Below, piece after piece: positions 32,852-43,638 of a stretch of 64,000 bases of DNA. Source of the DNA: Tetraselmis striata (lineage: Eukaryota; Chlorophyta; Chlorodendrophyceae; Chlorodendrales; Chlorodendraceae); contig VCJN01003261.1 in the NCBI GenBank assembly GCA_006384855.1, positions 1 through 64,000 of the forward strand, read 5' to 3'. Each line of letters begins with the position of its first letter. The stretch's first letter is position 1. The notes below the pieces were generated by a model. The model did no database searches and was not told the origin of the DNA. It saw only the letters and a program-made list of their open reading frames with translations. A program made the translations under genes and the position numbers.

Positions 32852-33188
32852 TGATACATATTTATACAATTACGCACCCGAGTATTTCCCACTGCCCGCC
32901 GATTGGCCTGATTCATGCCATTCCTGAGTATTTGACCGAAGTGATTACGGGATTACAGGCGTCCACGGGCCGCCACTACGGTAGTTATTGACTTATTTGC
33001 GCCGCGCCCCCCCCCCCCGCCCGCCGGCGTGTGCTCTGCATTTTTTCACGCCGCTACCGGTACATTACTAGAGGGTTCTCTAGCCACAATTACAAGGATG
33101 CGCGGTAGTCGATTTATTACTGTACTCGCTATTTCTGGCGGTACGGGTACGGGACGTGCAGTTAAAGACTGCACTGGATTATGCTGTG
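32852..33188. other. Unit 1 stretch with no gene seen
   Basis: Mixed-composition DNA with a C run at about 33008-33018, shared with unit 2 (51034-51370). No coding or RNA signal recognised. Confidence 0.4.
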
Positions 33189-33336
33189 AACATGTGCATA
33201 CTTGATGACTATAACGGAGCGTCGCCTACCCAGGGCTTTCCGTAACTGGATTGCTGCCTAAACGGCCGTCGTAGAGACGCTGCAAGGGTTTCACTGGTGC
33301 CAGTCCTGTCCCGGGGGCGAAAAAACATGTGCATAC
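33189..33336 (+). mobile_element. 5'-truncated LINE tail with 13-bp target duplication
   Basis: The 13-bp aacatgtgcatac flanks the insert at 33189-33201 and 33324-33336. The 122 bp between match the 3' blocks at 15745-15870 and 6787-6910 and end in gggggcgaaaaa. Unit 2 has a single, slightly changed copy of the target near 51371. This is the hallmark of target-primed reverse transcription with 5' truncation. Confidence 0.8.
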
Positions 33337-34046
33337 AATAACGACACAATATCATTACGGGGCTACATTGTACGTACCGGGCTACCCGTACATCTGGCGA
33401 GAAGGGTGAGGTTCGGCGAGGTTAACATGCAAGGAGTCAAATCGTTGTCACGGTCGAGGAACATGAACTTTGTGGAAGGTGGAAGAGTGACTACAAGTTG
33501 TGATGCGAGGGAGACGTCTATGCATATGTGTGAGGTGGACAGGTGAAGCATCACCATGCCTCTGCTACTGTTATTTGGGTATACCAGGCAGGGTCACCAG
33601 CTGAGGCTATACCAGGGGTGACCCCTGGCTATACTAGGTTTTGCAGTGCTTGGTTATCCTCTCTCAAGTACCCGCAGCGCGTATGAGTACTCGTAACGGT
33701 GCGTGTCCGCGTGCTCGTACAATTACACGACGGAATCATTGTGAATCCTTGTTCTGGAAGAACTCTGTATCGATATAAATGGGACATGTTACTTGTATCC
33801 AGTGGATACAGCGTTATTTGTATCCAGGTCCAACTGCAGCTTCTGGACAAGCCATTCTGGACAAGCCGCGGTAGCGCCTCCAGTACCCGTAGCACAGAAA
33901 CAGAGGCACGACTGTACTACAGGGTCCGGGCACGGATATAAATTAGGTCGCACTGGACGCCGTTGACTCGCAGTGTCGTCCCGCACCCATCCGGCACGAT
34001 GCCACATCTCCCCCGCCCGCTTGCGCCTGTATAGGCGGCGCCGGAT

Positions 34047-37000
34047 GTGCCACCCATGATATGTTTGGTAGTCCGCACTCCTTGCCTCCCACCGCACAGA
34101 CGCCCGAGGCTTGCACTATCCGTTCCGTTAGCGCCAGTTGAGCCCGCCGCGTACAGTGCGCCGCCTCCAGTCGGAAGCTATGCCCCTGACGCTACAAATC
34201 CAGAGTTTGACCGCTTCTCCGTTGACGACCCACCTCGCGTCGGCCACGTGCTCGCCAGGGGCACGACACCCCACGAGGTCATCGCTCGCTACGCACATGA
34301 CTACGCCACGGCTGTTGGGTATACTCAGAAACATCTCGCCGACTACAAGAACGCCGAGGGGATCCCGCGCCGCCTCCGAATTCAGTGTGGGCACTCTGGC
34401 AAGCCCGCGCCATGTCTCAAGGTGCGTGACCCCTCCATGCAGCGCCAACGTTCATGTAAACGCGTGGGATGCTGCCCCTACCTCCTTACAATATGGCGTA
34501 CGACTAATCGCCCAGGCGAGCACACCAGCCAAGCGGCGCGCTGCGACTATCTCGCGTGGGTTGTGACAGCTGTAACAGGTTTGACACACGGTCTGTGCGA
34601 GGGCCTATCTGGGGGGACCCACTCTTGTGGGTCACTGGCGAGCAGAGCAGAGCATGGATTGCTGTGGTGGTTGCTGTGGTGGACCCCGCGATGATCGCTG
34701 TGGTGGCCGATGTATTTCCCCAGGCCTACCACAGATGGTGCATGTACCACCTGATCGTCAACATTTCAAGAACTGCAGCAGTGCAGTGGGCCGCGGCATC
34801 GGACAGCTTATAGTGGACTTCATCATCACATCCAGAACACAACCCGAGGTTGCCTTTCGTGCCCGGTGTGCCCCTACACCCCCCCCCCCCCGCCCCTGCC
34901 GTATGGTGCCGCTCTCCCCCTCGCATACTCTGAGTCCCCCAACCCATACATCCAGCCCCGAGCTGCATTATGCTGCTCGCCCTCCCATGCTGTGACTGCT
35001 CCAGCCCATATATCTAGCCCCGCGCTGCATTATGCTGCTCGCCCTCCCATACTGTGACTCCTCCAGCCCATATATCCAGCCCCGCGCTGCATTATGCTGC
35101 TCGCCCTCCCATACTGTGACTCCTCCAGCCCATATATCCAGCCCCGCGCTGCATTATGCTGCTCGCCCTCCCATACTCTGAGTCCCCCAACCCATACATC
35201 CAGCCCCGCGCCGCATTATGCTGCTCGCCCTCCCATGCTGTGACTGCTCCAGCCCATATATCTAGCCCCGCGCTGCATTATGCTGCTCGCCCTCCCATAC
35301 TGTGACTCCCCCAGCCCATACATCCAGCCCCGCGCTGCATTATGCTGCTCGCCCTCCCATGCTGTGACTGCTCCAGCCCGTATATCTAGCCCCGCGCTGC
35401 ATTATGCTGCTCGCCCTCCCATACTGTGACTCCTCCAGCCCATATATCCAGCCCCGCGCTGCATTATGCTGCTCGCCCTCCCATACTGTGACTCCTCCAG
35501 CCCATATATCCAGCCCCGCGCTGCATTATGCTGCTCGCCCTCCCATGCTGTGACTGCTCCAGCCCATATATCCAGCCCCGCGCTGCATTATGCTGCTCGC
35601 CCTCCCATACTGTGACTCCTCCAGCCCATATATCCAGCCCCGCGCTGCATTATGCTGCTCGCCCTCCCATGCTGTGACTCCTCCAGCCCATACATCCAGC
35701 CCCGAGCTGCATTATGCTGCTCGCCCTCCCATACTCTGACTCCCCAACCCATACATCCAGCCCCGCGCTGCATTATGCTGCCCCCCCTCCCATACTGTGA
35801 CTCCCCAACCCATACATCCAGCCCCGCGCCGCATTATGCTGCCGCCCCTCCACCCCCTCTTCAACACGCCGACTCCCCCAGCCCATTATTTTTTAACAGT
35901 TCCATGTGATTGTGCTATTACAGGTGGGCACTTATGCTGGGTAGATATCCCAGTGCGGAAAGCTACATCAAGAAGCAACTTGGCGCGAACTTTCCACGAT
36001 GGGGGGCACCTTGGTTGCAAGGCTTTACTGCAGCATCGTTCGCCAGCAGCCGGAGCGAGGGCGCCAACAAGGACTACAAGCATGGTGTCCTCCCGCGAAC
36101 CCTCACACTGGAGGAGGTATTTGACCGGGTGCGGGAGGTTCAGGCACGCAAGGCAAAGAAGACGGAAATCCGCGAGATTCATGCTGAGACATCACTGGTG
36201 GACGCGGACAAGCTGTGCAAGCAGTGGTTCCCAGACATCACCGACAAGCTGGCTGAGCACGTCTCAGGCTACGCAACTCAGCTTTGCCATGAGGAGATGG
36301 GGAGCAGCGGAAACTACCGTGTGGTGGCTTGCCATGAGGCGGCGGCGGTACCTGATGACGAAGACCTGGAGGGCGAGGTCACTCTTCATCCTGTGGCGGA
36401 GGTCCCGCAAGTTGATGCTGGGACGCTGGACCTCAGGCGCTTCACTGAGCACCTGGATCGTGTTCTACGACCCAGTCCGCGTGCAGTGCAACCGGGAGGG
36501 GGACAACGTCACGGTTTTCAAGTCGCACTGGTGTACCTGTGGGATGTATATCACAGCCGGCCTACCATGACGTCACTTCTACGCCGCCCATCGTGACCTA
36601 GCCTGGGCGGGCTTCCACGTGCATCTCAACAACACCGGATGGCACAAAACTCAGCTCGAGTCGTCCTTGCTATGGACGTATGGCACCAACGCTACTAGGG
36701 TTTCCGCCACTGTCGCAGCCCCCCTGTCGGCCAAGGTATCCCATGTTCTCTGCGCTGGCCTCCACCAGGTGCTGGACATTCCTGTGGACCAGCAACGCCC
36801 TGCAAGGCAGTTATACGGCAAGCTGTGGGGGAGGTCGCGCACCGTCACGTCCCTTATATGCGTAGACTACGGATACGTCGAACAAGATGCGGCGGAAGAG
36901 CTCCTCGCCTGCCTGGTGCGCATTGAGGACGGCTTCCGCAAGCGCAAGGCGCTGGAAGCAGCGGCCCCCGCCGACAGGGCACTCATGGCCAAGATTCAAG

Positions 37001-37200
37001 CTGTCGCGAACGTGCAGGACTACAATCGGCCTGACAACAAGGCCAAGGGGCGACGGAAATGCAGCAAGTGCGGGTCTGCTGGCCACAACCGTGCCACCTG
37101 CCCCAAGAGGGAGCCGGCGCAAGAGAACTTGCCGCCCTTGGGGCCCACGACTGGCGATGGCGCTCGGGCGACTTCTGCAGCAGCAGGCGCCGCCCCTTGA
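34047..37200 (+). pseudogene. MULE transposase, frameshifted, with one intron
   Basis: The N-terminal part has a FAR1-like zinc region (RLRIQCGHSG, then RQRSCKRVGCCPYLLTIWRT). After an apparent internal deletion that removes the first catalytic Asp region come VVDPAMIAVVADVFPQAYHR and WCMYHLIVN, the block normally near the second Asp. A one-base deletion at about 34771 shifts the frame to SAVGRGIGQLIVDF, then EVAFRAR. A GT-AG intron (34866-35923) joins precisely to WALMLGRYPSAESYIKKQLG, then ASFASSRSEGANKDYKHG. A further shift near 36465 precedes the SWIM motif (HWCTCGMYITAGLP), damaged before its last Cys/His. The frame then resumes with a CCHC knuckle (CSKCGSAGHNRATC) and ends at 37200. At least three lesions make it non-functional. 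Confidence 0.75.
34920..35850 (+). repeat. 61-bp minisatellite, about 15 copies
   Basis: The monomer includes ccccgcgctgcattatgctg, ctcgccctcccatactgtga and ctcctccagcccatatatcc. It recurs from 34964 every 60-64 bp up to about 35827. It lies wholly inside the transposase intron (34866-35923). Confidence 0.9.
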
Positions 37201-37430
37201 TGCCGCTCGCTTCGCTACTCGTACTGCCGCATCGCGTCCAGCAGCAGGAGCAGCATATTATATATCGGCAGTCGTCATAGTACTCGTGCCCGTACCCGCC
37301 ATAGCAGTTGTACGAGTATGTGCTGTCCAGACTTGGACACTCTCGGCGCCCCTGTCTGGACTTGAAAAATTGTAAAAATCGTGGCTGGATACGTATCCAC
37401 TGGATACAAGTAAGATTTCCCTTTAATTAA

Positions 37431-37710
37431 GCTTACTTTAAAAGTAAAAGTAACGTAAAGTTCGCCCCGGGACATCGGCCGAAGCCGCCCCACCACTCGT
37501 TCTCTTGCGCCAACTGCAGGCGTAGGTCTGGCATAGCCCGTAGACCATTGCCTCATTCGAACCCCAAAGGGCTAATACGCATCAACCGGGTAAACCCATG
37601 ACACGCCGGGACGATATCATTTCCGAACTACATCGATCAGGAATCAATCCCCGGACCTCTCGCGTACGAGACAACCGCTCAACCGAGCGGACAAGGGTTG
37701 TACCTTATTA
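37431..37710 (-). mobile_element. tRNA-derived SINE, copy 3 (start of unit 2)
   Basis: Duplicate of 16103-16390 with a 4-bp indel in the body and point changes. B box (complement) at 37640-37650; A-box region at 37675-37690. Confidence 0.75.
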
Positions 37711-37933
37711 TAATTCAATTAAGCTTATCATTTATATGATAAAGGTCTTTAAGGGTTATTGCAGGAACTGGAATGCTTCATTATGATACACATACAATAG
37801 GATGAGCCAACGATCCCTTCGGGGGGGGGGGGGGGGGGCGCGGGACAAGTCAATCACGAGGCAAGATGTTGGCCCGCCCGAGAGGCAAGGAGGCCGTTGT
37901 TGAAACAACCACTGCCCCAGTACCTAGCCCATT

Positions 37934-38533
37934 TGTGACAATTATACGAGTACGATGTACTACGAGGTAGTACCTGTGTGTACTAGTACAATGTGTACCT
38001 GAGACTACGAGTATATATACAGTATAATGCTGCCGTGTGGTAAGCGTTGTGTTAAACCAATTATTGTTGTATTCTCAGGTACACATTGTACTAGTACACA
38101 CAGGTACTACCTCGTAGTACATCGTACTCGTATAATTGTCACACAACAAAGGTGGTGTGCAGTGGTGGTGCAAAGGCGAGAGGCTACAGTGTTTTGAGAA
38201 TACAACAATAATTGGTTACAAGGTTGTCACCACCCGCTGCTATATACACTATCGTTGGTGCCGGCACTGGTCGCTAGACCATGCCGACCTATAGCAGCAC
38301 GAGTGCGGCAGTCTCAGCCGGATAGAGACTGCAAGGACAAACAAAGGTGGTGTGCAGTGGTGGTGCAAAGGCGAGAGGCTACAGTGTTTTGAGAATACAA
38401 CAATAATTGGTTTAACACAACGCTTACCACACGGCAGCATTATACTGTATATATACTCGTAGTCTCAGGTACACATTGTACTAGTACACACAGGTACTAC
38501 CTCGTAGTACATCGTACTCGTATAATTGTCACA
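37934..38533. mobile_element. Non-autonomous inverted-repeat transposon, 600 bp
   Basis: Ends TGTGACAA...TTGTCACA with a 144-bp perfect terminal inverted repeat (37934-38077 and 38390-38533) and flanking CATT duplications (37930-37933 and 38534-38537). Unit 1 preserves the empty site (near 16606-16613). Inside, the terminal ~70 bp occurs a third time inverted at about 38075-38143, making the left third a foldback. A ~72-bp block (aacaaaggtggtgtgcagtg...) occurs twice, at about 38145 and 38339. No coding capacity, so it would need a transposase from elsewhere. Superfamily not assigned. Confidence 0.85.
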
Positions 38534-40860
38534 CATTACATGGTCACTGAAAGTCAAAATGTTTCCAGAGTAGTAGCTACTTGGCAAGGACCCTGCCCAC
38601 AAGGATGGTTGGCGCTTGGTAGAGAGAAAGAGCACGGCGATGCAAACCACGGGAGCGCGGCCTGCACCGCTTCCAAAAAGAGTTCTCAAGAGGAGGGTTA
38701 GAGCTACCCACTGCCCCCATGATCATCGGCTGAGAGCAATAAGCAACGTGATAGCATGAGGGGGGAATGACCTTGCTGCGGGCGGGGAGGCATGTTAGAG
38801 GCCGCCCTCAAAACAGTTGGCCACGAAAATTCTGCGGCCCCCCTCTTGGCAAACGTTGGTGGGCGAAAAGGGCGCATCGTGCACTCACCCAGGGGTGGTG
38901 GAGGACTGCCCCCCCCCCCCCCCCCAACCTCCCGCATAGGTGGGGGCCCTTCATTGCCGAAGGGCCCAACCGCGCGGACATGCTGCCATGATCTCTCGCG
39001 CAGGCAGCCGCCCCGGCGACTGGGGAGGCGGTGCCCGGCCCCGCGGGGGCGGGAGGCGGCATGGCCGCGGCGAAAGGGAAGCCCTCCGGAGGGTCCATAG
39101 GAGGAGGAAGGGGTGCGTCGGTCATGTTGGTCGGACGACGAGGGTGGCTACCTTGCCGGTGAGTGCTTAATGTTATTATGGAGGCCATGCCCGGCAGCTG
39201 AATGGCGGAGCGACCTCGGGCCGCTCCATGATGAAATTCGGGCAACTCCACAGGCGCCGGCGCCGGCGCGCGGACCCCACATACTGCCGGCAATACACGT
39301 ACACAGTACATCCGGAAATTAATAGCGTAAGACCGGCACTTCCGGCCGGAATTAGAGCCGATAGTACGCGATAATACCCGTCCAACCGGTAGATAGCGGC
39401 GCAGCGGCGCCAAAAACTACCAAACTCGTACCAGTACAACCGACGAGAGCGGGAGACGAGGCAGCGGTAAAAAAATCAATGCAACCAGCGTTACGCCTAT
39501 AACCGAGGGTATTGCGGGCGCAACTGCGTACGTCCGGTAGAGGGTATATGCCGCCGGTTGTACGGCCAATTTAAAGCTAATAAGAGCTGGATAAGTCGAG
39601 GCCAAAGGAAACCCATGCGGGGCGCCCCGAGCGGCAGGAAGATAGCGAAGGGGGTAGAAGATCCGCCGCATGGTAGACGGCGGGAGAGAGCCGCAACGAC
39701 ATGCCGTCGATAGGCCACCGAAGAAACAATAAGCCCGGTGGATAAGGAATGGCCAATCATGCGCCAGGAAAGACGGTTGCGGGGCGCCAAGCATCGAGGC
39801 GCAATGGGACATCAACCGATGTGTGTGAGGTTGACCATGGCAAGGAGCACTCTCCGGCCCAGAAATAAAGGGTATGTGCATGCAAGCCACACTTTACACT
39901 TTCTCTCACCTGCTGGTGGTGGTACGTACCGACGCTCGCACACGGGCGCCGATCGAAAAATCGCATGTACTATATAAAACAGCCTCGTCGCAAACGAGCA
40001 CATGAATAAAGTACAGTCCGACCGCCCGATTTAGCAGCCGCTGCCACCAGAGGCCACCAGTAACTCTTGCCATGCCCTCACCTCCGGCGGCCACTTGCAG
40101 CCAGTCCTCCCGCCAATAGCATGCGGACAAGGCCCATTCCATACCCTCCGCAGAGGACATGGATAAGAGGAAGGAGGTGTCGTAGGCGGAGCAAGATTCA
40201 TAGTAGCAGAGCGCTGACCGCGTTGCGGCGGATCCGGCAGGAAATCACCTAATGGGCGGCGCGGCTGACGCGCCCGCCGCCCGACACCTCACCGCACACA
40301 CCCACATCACCGTACGTGGCCACATGCCAACCACACTGCACTCACGTACCACTTGGTGAGGACATGGAGGAGGACGCATGACTCGGCGGACCGCACCGTG
40401 CCGGTTGATCCCGCCCAGATCACTCCTCGCCGGTCCACAAAGATACGGGCGGACGAACCAAGTCCCCATCCGCCGCCGGCCCGAAAGCCGCAGCGCTCAC
40501 ATGCATCGGCAAGCGCGAATTCAAAACCGATTCACAACGCAATGCCACCGGAGTTGCCCAACCTACGGTTGTTGCGGCAGCACCCTACGATCCACTAGCC
40601 TCCCATCATGTCTCGTAATTACACTGTAATGGCCCGTAATCGCGATTTTCCCACGGAATGGGCTTGTAATCGCTGTATATACCGTGTAATCGCCACTTTC
40701 ATGCTAGGCTCGGTAGTCGCAATGACGTCCCCGGCGGACCCGCCGCCTTCCGTAATTTCTACCAGTACCATGTCGTGCCGTCCCCAGAGTACATTGGGCC
40801 CACATCGCGCCTCGCGTGGTTACCCGTAATCTTTGGGACTTCCGCCATGGTGTACTTTTA
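38534..40860. other. Non-coding part of unit 2
   Basis: Counterpart of 16611-18930, including the C run at 38910-38926 and the GTAATCGC cluster near 40638-40693. The intact target site of the tyrosine-recombinase element is at 40860/40861. Confidence 0.5.
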
Positions 40861-41517
40861 TGCCTCACAATAAGCTCCGTGACGACTCGCAACGGCCAAC
40901 GGCATCTTAGGGCTCAAACCGGCTGATTTTTTACAAGTACGGGCGGGAAGTTAACCATCGCAGTAGCGCCAGTGAGTAGCTCCTACCCACCCCCACACGC
41001 TGCGAGCCGCCGGCGTCAAGTACAGGTGTGCCATCGGGCGTCGTATCTCCAAGCAAGCCCCGTGCGTATTCATCCTGAGGGGAAGGAGGGTTGGACGCCT
41101 GCCCACGGCTAACTGTAGGGTACCGGTATCGGCACATGAGTAGCCCTGGCCGCGGCCCGCGTCATTGTATGCTTACGCGACGCGCCCGGAACAGTCCGTT
41201 GGCCATCACCACCCAGCCCACGCCCGCCGCTCGTGGGGCGACCATACACGGTTCGGTCACTCAAGGCCCGGCACAACTTCTCGAGGACACTAAAGCCTGC
41301 CGCCACGGTGGTTTTCGACATCATCCAGGCGGAGCACGGCCGAAGCTTGTCAGGTGAGCGCGGGCGAGTCACAATGCGCACTCGACTTTCTGCCTAACCG
41401 CGACCCTCCTCCCCTCGCTGTCAAAGTGATCCCTGGACCAGATCTGGCACCCGCCCTAGTCAAACTTCAGAATCCGGCAGTAAAAAACCATATCAAAGTT
41501 TCTGCTGGTCAGAATAG

Positions 41518-41895
41518 GTGTCGACCCCCTGTGTGATCTGTGGTGTGTGCATATATGTTGCTGTGTGCAGGTGCATTATGTTTGGTTTTTGGCGATGCGT
41601 GCGCTGCGCCGCTGAGCGACTCAATGACCTACCCCCCGCGCACGGCCGAGGCAAGGCCTGCGACACCCCCCTAAGTGTCCGGACCGTTTTGAGCGACGAG
41701 CGGGCGTGCAGAGCGGAGCTTGCTTACGTGATTCACCGGAAATTGAGGGCGCCGAGGGTGTCGGGAGTGACGCGCTGGACGGTGCCCATGCTCTACTCCT
41801 TCCACCAGACCTTCGCAGAGGACTCCAGGTGGAAGCACGGAAGATCCCAGGTAATAGGCGCACTGCCTTCTGGACTGAGGATTTTTCAGCCGTAG
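41518..41895 (+). CDS. Short unidentified ORF with paired cysteines, unit 2 copy
   Basis: Counterpart of 23223-23600. The frame is intact but with about ten residue changes, including SVFL to FGFW and CTAC to GKAC. The cysteine pattern is therefore not preserved. Function unknown. Confidence 0.2.
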   Translation: MSTPCVICGVCIYVAVCRCIMFGFWRCVRCAAERLNDLPPAHGRGKACDTPLSVRTVLSDERACRAELAYVIHRKLRAPRVSGVTRWTVPMLYSFHQTFAEDSRWKHGRSQVIGALPSGLRIFQP

Positions 41896-42169
41896 AGTAC
41901 CTGTGCCAGTTCTAAAGGTGATAGGGGGGAGGGCAAGCCACCAGCTTGGTGGAATATGAAATGCTTCCCTACGGGTATCCCTGTCCCGCCAGCGAAGTTA
42001 ATCATTGTTGAGCGGCGACTGGGTGGTGTGGGAGAGCATGTTGCGATGTGAGCTAGGCAGGAAGCTATCGTTATGCTCAGTATTGTCTCTCAGTCTGAAG
42101 TACGAGGTGCAAAGATAGAGCTTCCGACTGCTTGCCATGGTGTGGACGACAAGTCGCGCTGACGTGAAA

Positions 42170-42870
42170 CACCAACATGCGCGAATGCGATAGATAACCA
42201 CTTCATGCACCATGTGCATCAAAGGATCGGGAATGTGTGAGACATTGACGGTCAACTAGTTTTCGACCGTTATGTAGACCTGACTTGTGCCGCGGCACAT
42301 GACTGGACTATCGTGTAATTCCTTTGCTTTACCTATGATCGCTCGGTCTAACTTTGCGATTGCATCGCTGCAATGCTGTGTGCGGCACTATGCATCGGGC
42401 AGTATGAAATGAGAGCATGCTTGAATTACATGGATGTGCTGCAAACTTGTATTGACTAAAGATCTAGCTGACTGCTTACGCCGGTGCGCTCTGTGCTCTG
42501 CTGCCGAATCTGTGCAAGCCCAAAAACCACCAACATGCGCGAATGCGATAGATAACCATTTCATGCACCATGTGCAGCGAAGGATCAGGAATGTGAGAGA
42601 CATTGATGGTCAACTAGTTTTTTACCGTTATGTAGACCTGACTTGTGCCGCGGCACATGACTGGACTGTCGTGTAATTCATTTGCTTTATCTATGATCGC
42701 TCGGTCTCTAGGACTTCATCGTTGCAATGCTGTGTGCGGCACTATGCATCGGGCAGTATATATGGAATGGGATCATGTTTGAATTCCATGGATGTGCTGC
42801 AATCTTGTATTGACTAACGATCTAGCTGTCGGGTTACGCCGGTGCGCTCTGTGCTCTACTACCGAATCTG
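42170..42870. repeat. ~360-bp direct tandem repeat, unit 2
   Basis: Same two-and-a-bit copies as 23870-24600, with repeat starts at about 42172 and 42531. Confidence 0.8.
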
Positions 42871-43326
42871 CGCCAGCCCGACCCCCAGCACGGACTTGGC
42901 GTGAATGTATTGATGCAGTGTCGGCCTGTCCGTGACGATCCACCTCCTGCTCTGTCGTCCTTCTTGTGCTTGTTGCAGTGACGTCTCGCTGCATCCTTGA
43001 CTGCGATATGACTGTGCTACACCCCTTGGCAGTGATAGTCGCCGACGCAGCCATGCTCCCGGATCCAAGCCGCAGCAGCACGGAGAACTGCTTGCCGCGC
43101 AGCTGAATGCCATCCCTCTGCAACTTTCAGACTTGCTAGATCACGCCTCCCTCCTTGGCAATAAAGTCCGTGTAGCTGTCACCACCTTCACGCATGCCAA
43201 ACATAGATAGCAATAGGAATGCAATTGTAAGTGATGTTGAATTGGTGCCCACAAAATTTCAAACCACAATCTGCATTACATGCATTTATCGCACCTTCAT
43301 ACTACAATCACACTTTATTGCAGTTA

Positions 43327-43638
43327 TTATGGGCTATTGATGGACCAGCCACCCATCCCTTTCCCATGTGAATTTTTGCGCTCTATGATTGCCTTGATCA
43401 TGACCAGGGTGATCTCCACCTCCCCCTTCTTGTAGATCATAGTGGCATCTACCAAGACCTTCAGTCTGATGACAAAGTCGCGGGGAAGCTTTGCCAGCGG
43501 GACATGCTCAAGCCTTCTCCTCAGCGCTGACTCAAAAACAGTGACCACTGCGGACAGCGCATCCCGTGACTCCTTGATCCCAATCCGCATGCATCTGCTC
43601 ATCTCATGCTCCCTGACGGTTTCCTTTGCATGCCACAT
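43327..43638 (-). CDS. Unidentified ORF conserved between units, unit 2 copy
   Basis: 103 aa counterpart of 25009-25302, starting MWHAKETVREHEM. About 100 bp of extra sequence precedes the shared end (after about 43260), replacing a short duplicated stretch in unit 1 and giving a new C-terminus (GGWSINSP). No family recognised. Confidence 0.25.
   Translation of the reverse strand: MWHAKETVREHEMSRCMRIGIKESRDALSAVVTVFESALRRRLEHVPLAKLPRDFVIRLKVLVDATMIYKKGEVEITLVMIKAIIERKNSHGKGMGGWSINSP

Larger units (their letters stand above)
16099..33778. repeat. Unit 1 of a ~14-kb direct duplication
   Basis: From about 16099 to 33778 the sequence matches 37421-51803 in the same order and orientation, with scattered substitutions and small indels. 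Homology begins at the tail of a reversed SINE (taattaag...actttaaaagtaaaag) and ends at ctctgtatcgatata. Unit-specific insertions are the tyrosine-recombinase element (18931-22566) and a LINE tail (33202-33323). Without the large insertion the unit is about 14.0 kb. It contains no recognisable host gene. Confidence 0.9.
33789..37413 (+). mobile_element. Decayed MULE-type DNA transposon between the two units
   Basis: It is bounded by a 21-bp inverted repeat (ttacttgtatccagtggatac at 33789-33809 and its complement at 37393-37413). Further gtatcc and tctggac motifs lie inside both ends. It encodes a broken Mutator-like transposase with a FAR1-like zinc region, transposase C-terminal region, SWIM motif and CCHC knuckle. 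No 8-11 bp target duplication was found (left flank ...gggacatg, right flank gatttccc...). The flanking DNA has therefore probably been rearranged. Confidence 0.75.

Noticed and set aside
16099-33778. Integrated giant virus, virophage or Polinton
   Set aside because: No major capsid, packaging ATPase, protein-primed polymerase or protease signature was seen. The recognisable proteins are all from retrotransposons or MULEs.
16087-33788. GACATGT on both sides of unit 1 as a target duplication
   Set aside because: Seven bases at 16086-16092 and 33783-33789 match, but a match this short is expected by chance when junctions are uncertain, and unit 2 has no such flanks.
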